From the NCBI GenBank assembly GCA_014380825.1, contig JACMJD010000691.1:1-6753 (forward strand): a stretch of DNA of 6,753 nucleotides. The letters run 5' to 3'. Under the pieces are notes generated by a model. It was not told the origin of the DNA. It was given only the letters and a program-made list of their open reading frames with translations, and did not search any database. Source of the DNA: Phycisphaerae bacterium. GTDB lineage: Bacteria > Planctomycetota > Phycisphaerae > Tepidisphaerales > Tepidisphaeraceae. The first letter of the stretch is position 1. Each line of letters starts with the position of its first letter. Below are positions 5,054 through 6,753 of the stretch, in pieces. The position numbers were made by a program, and so were the translations under genes.

Positions 5054-6486
5054 TACCTCTTGAAGAACGTCTTCCCCTTCGCGTTGTACTTGCTCAGGCG
5101 GTTGTTGACGTACAAGCCTTCCAGCAGGAACTCGCCCACGCTGGCCAAAGTGTTCGCATCGTTCGGATCGAGTTCCAATTCTTTGGCGAGTTTCATCGCG
5201 GATTGGGGGAGCGATTTGACCAGCTTCATGTTCGAGACGAATTCTTCGCCCGTGATGTCGTCGCCGGCGGGGAAGGTCAGGTTGCCTTGGAACTGGGCGG
5301 TGATCGTCTCGTAATCCGCAGGGTCGGCGTAGCGGTTGAAGACGTTCTTCACCGCTTCGCCGACGATCGACTGGATCAGCTTATCCTCGGCGCCTTCCTC
5401 TTCGGCCAGCGTCATTTCGATTTTTCCGCGGCAACTGGCGACGAGGAAGTTCAGGTCGCAGATGCGCGGCACGACGCGCGTCTCGCCGCTGAAGATGCCG
5501 CGGCGCTCGGCGTTGCTCGTGACTGTTTCGGCGTTGGCGATGCTTGTGCGCACCGACACGCCGGAGGATTGACTGACATGAGGACTATGACGCGCCAGCC
5601 GAACAACCTCTTCGATGATCTCGCTCATGAATGGCGGGAACTCCACGGCCACGCCGGACGACGATCCGTTCGAGTCGCGCGCAAGCCACGCGTTCTGCTT
5701 CACGATCTCGATGCCCTCGTCGATCGTCTCCGGATAATGCGTGCGTACCACGCTGCCGATTCGATCCTTCAGCGGCGTGACGATTCGACCTCGGTTGGTG
5801 TAGTCCTCGGGGTTGGCGCTGAACACGAGACACACGTCGAGGTTCAGGCGGATCGGATATCCGCGAATCTGAATGTCGCGCTCTTCGAGCACGTTGAACA
5901 GACCGACCTGAATGCGCGGCGCCAGGTCGGGCAGTTCGTTGATCGCGAAGATGCCGCGGTTCGAGCGCGGGATCAGGCCGTAATGCATCGTGGTTTCATC
6001 CGACAGATATCGGCCTTCCGCGTGCTTCACCAGATCGACTTCGCCGATCAGGTCGGCGATCGTCACATCGGGCGTGGCGAGCTTTTCGTGATAGCGGTCA
6101 TCGCGATGTACCCATTCGATTCCAGCGGCGTCGCCCTGGTCGGCGATGATGCGCTTGCCCGATCGCGTGACCGGCGTCATCGGATCATCATTGATCTCCG
6201 TGCCGGCGAGCGTCGGAATCCATTCATCCAGCAGCGTCGGCAGCATGCGCAGGATGCGCGTCTTGGCTTGTCCGCGCAGGCCGAGGAACAGCAGGTCGTG
6301 CTTCGACAGGATGCCGTTCACGATCTGCGGGAGGACCGATTCGCGGTAGCCGATGATGCCGGGGAACAGTTCTTCGCGAGCTTTAAGTTTCTTGATCAGG
6401 TTGCGACGCAGCTCATCCTTCACGCTGCACGGGCGATATCCGGTCTCCTTGAGCTGTCCAACCGTTGCGGGCCGAGGGTGCGCCAT
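5053..6486 (-). CDS. Magnesium-chelatase-like (ChlI/MoxR-type) AAA+ ATPase
   Basis: This 477-residue AAA+ ATPase belongs to a group related to magnesium chelatase subunit I, often labelled 'sigma-54-interacting' in databases. Visible motifs: SVKDELRRNLIKKLK (21-35), LFPGIIGY (40-47), Walker A GLRGQAKT (69-76, Lys75), the Walker B region RGIFAINELPDLAPRIQVGL (177-196), sensor 1 SANPEDYTNRGR (223-234), and TPLKDRIG (237-244) with Arg242, a likely arginine finger. The Walker B Asp is Asn183; as I recall the group shares INE here, and catalytic Glu184 is kept. The C-terminal region (about 285-477) is helical and lacks a recognisable extra domain. Cobalt or magnesium insertion is not implied: such ATPases commonly act as remodelling engines with a VWA-domain partner, and none is visible here. 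A GGAG lies 10 nt before the ATG. The gene follows a small membrane-protein gene on the same strand. Confidence 0.92.
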   Translation of the reverse strand: MAHPRPATVGQLKETGYRPCSVKDELRRNLIKKLKAREELFPGIIGYRESVLPQIVNGILSKHDLLFLGLRGQAKTRILRMLPTLLDEWIPTLAGTEINDDPMTPVTRSGKRIIADQGDAAGIEWVHRDDRYHEKLATPDVTIADLIGEVDLVKHAEGRYLSDETTMHYGLIPRSNRGIFAINELPDLAPRIQVGLFNVLEERDIQIRGYPIRLNLDVCLVFSANPEDYTNRGRIVTPLKDRIGSVVRTHYPETIDEGIEIVKQNAWLARDSNGSSSGVAVEFPPFMSEIIEEVVRLARHSPHVSQSSGVSVRTSIANAETVTSNAERRGIFSGETRVVPRICDLNFLVASCRGKIEMTLAEEEGAEDKLIQSIVGEAVKNVFNRYADPADYETITAQFQGNLTFPAGDDITGEEFVSNMKLVKSLPQSAMKLAKELELDPNDANTLASVGEFLLEGLYVNNRLSKYNAKGKTFFKR

Positions 6487-6496
6487 CTTGAGAAAT

Positions 6497-6500
6497 CTCC
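6497..6500 (-). promoter_or_regulatory. Shine-Dalgarno GGAG for the AAA+ gene
   Basis: The minus strand reads CCGGAG, ten bases before the ATG at 6486-6484. The spacing is at the long end of normal but supports this start, which also gives the complete N-terminus expected for the family. Confidence 0.5.
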
Positions 6501-6574
6501 GGTTCCTGTTGGGGCAACTGAAAAATGCGTAGCAACAATGATAGCGCTACCAAGGCGGGTTCGACCACGTGCGG

Positions 6575-6753
6575 TCAAGATTCATCCGACAGTTCTTCCG
6601 GCGGTGCCGTCATGCGTCGCGCGGATTCGGCCCAGGCGTCGACGTGTTCGGTCTTGTCGCGCGAAGCCGATTCGGTGGGCTGGAAGAACCGGCGAATGCG
6701 GAATGTCATCAACAGGCCGATCAGCATGATGAACAGCAGGATCGCGAGCAGCA
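6575..6753 (-). CDS. 3' fragment of a small membrane protein gene
   Basis: Reading leftwards from the window edge, a frame gives 58 residues before a TGA at 6577-6575. It starts LLAILLFIMLIGLLMTFRIR, a transmembrane helix followed by basic residues (RIRR), then a hydrophilic acidic tail containing FFQPTESASRDKTEHVDAWA and ending EELSDES. The positive-inside rule places the tail in the cytoplasm. Codon third positions are strongly G/C, which supports real coding. The 5' end lies outside the window, so total length and family are unknown; the DAWAESARR stretch looks like small uncharacterised proteins I associate with planctomycetes. It lies 88 nt upstream of the AAA+ gene on the same strand and is probably part of the same transcript. 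Confidence 0.7.
   Translation of the reverse strand, partial: LLAILLFIMLIGLLMTFRIRRFFQPTESASRDKTEHVDAWAESARRMTAPPEELSDES

Noticed and set aside
6520..6555. TAGCGCTA palindrome and a 5-bp GTAGC/GCTAC stem before the ATPase gene as an operator
   Set aside because: They are too short to be distinguished from chance in this sequence.
4852..6729. A 625-codon open frame on the plus strand opposite the ATPase gene
   Set aside because: It is antisense to a gene with clear AAA+ motifs, crosses the inverted repeat at 4952-5053, and has a composition typical of the complement of a GC-rich gene.

Overview
No single gene here fixes the taxonomy. The window is GC-rich with G/C-biased third codon positions. 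Three features together point to a planctomycete or a close relative (inference): a protein starting with an 'ANRANAQKSTGP' type N-terminus, a divergent magnesium-chelatase-like AAA+ ATPase, and long inverted or low-complexity repeats in the spacers.

Layout from left to right. Positions 1-991 hold a minus-strand pair: a YpeA-like GNAT acetyltransferase (575-991) followed after 2 nt by a 163-residue protein of unknown function (81-572). A doubtful start of a further minus-strand gene lies at the left edge. Positions 992-1415 are a divergent spacer dominated by a perfect 24-bp inverted repeat (1120-1199) whose arms are themselves small palindromes. A plus-strand gene of the 'NAQKSTGP' type follows (1416-2389). 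It appears broken by a single-base frameshift near 1790, with signs of a second frame change near its end, where a CACCAAG repeat and a compound hairpin occur.

Next comes a complete two-component system with overlapping genes: a four-TM, DUF4118-like NarL-type histidine kinase (2367-3443) and a LuxR-type response regulator (3430-4140). After a hairpin and a 14-bp tandem duplication comes a 237-residue protein combining a degenerate FHA domain, a four-cysteine zinc ribbon and one Sel1-like repeat (4230-4943). It converges on a minus-strand AAA+ ATPase (5053-6486). The 109-nt gap between the two stop codons is filled by an imperfect long hairpin with 21-bp perfect arms, probably a two-way transcription end or a dispersed repeat. 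At the right edge is the 3' end of a small membrane protein gene (6575-6753), probably co-transcribed with the ATPase gene.

The kinase and regulator should work as a phosphorelay that changes transcription; their signal and targets cannot be read from this window. The ATPase belongs to a family that often works with a VWA-domain partner, but none is visible here. I see no CRISPR array, rRNA, tRNA, transposase or recognisable defence system, and no clear case for a wholly new system. The most unusual items are the repeat structures, the frameshifted gene and the FHA-zinc ribbon-Sel1 architecture with altered phosphopeptide-binding residues.
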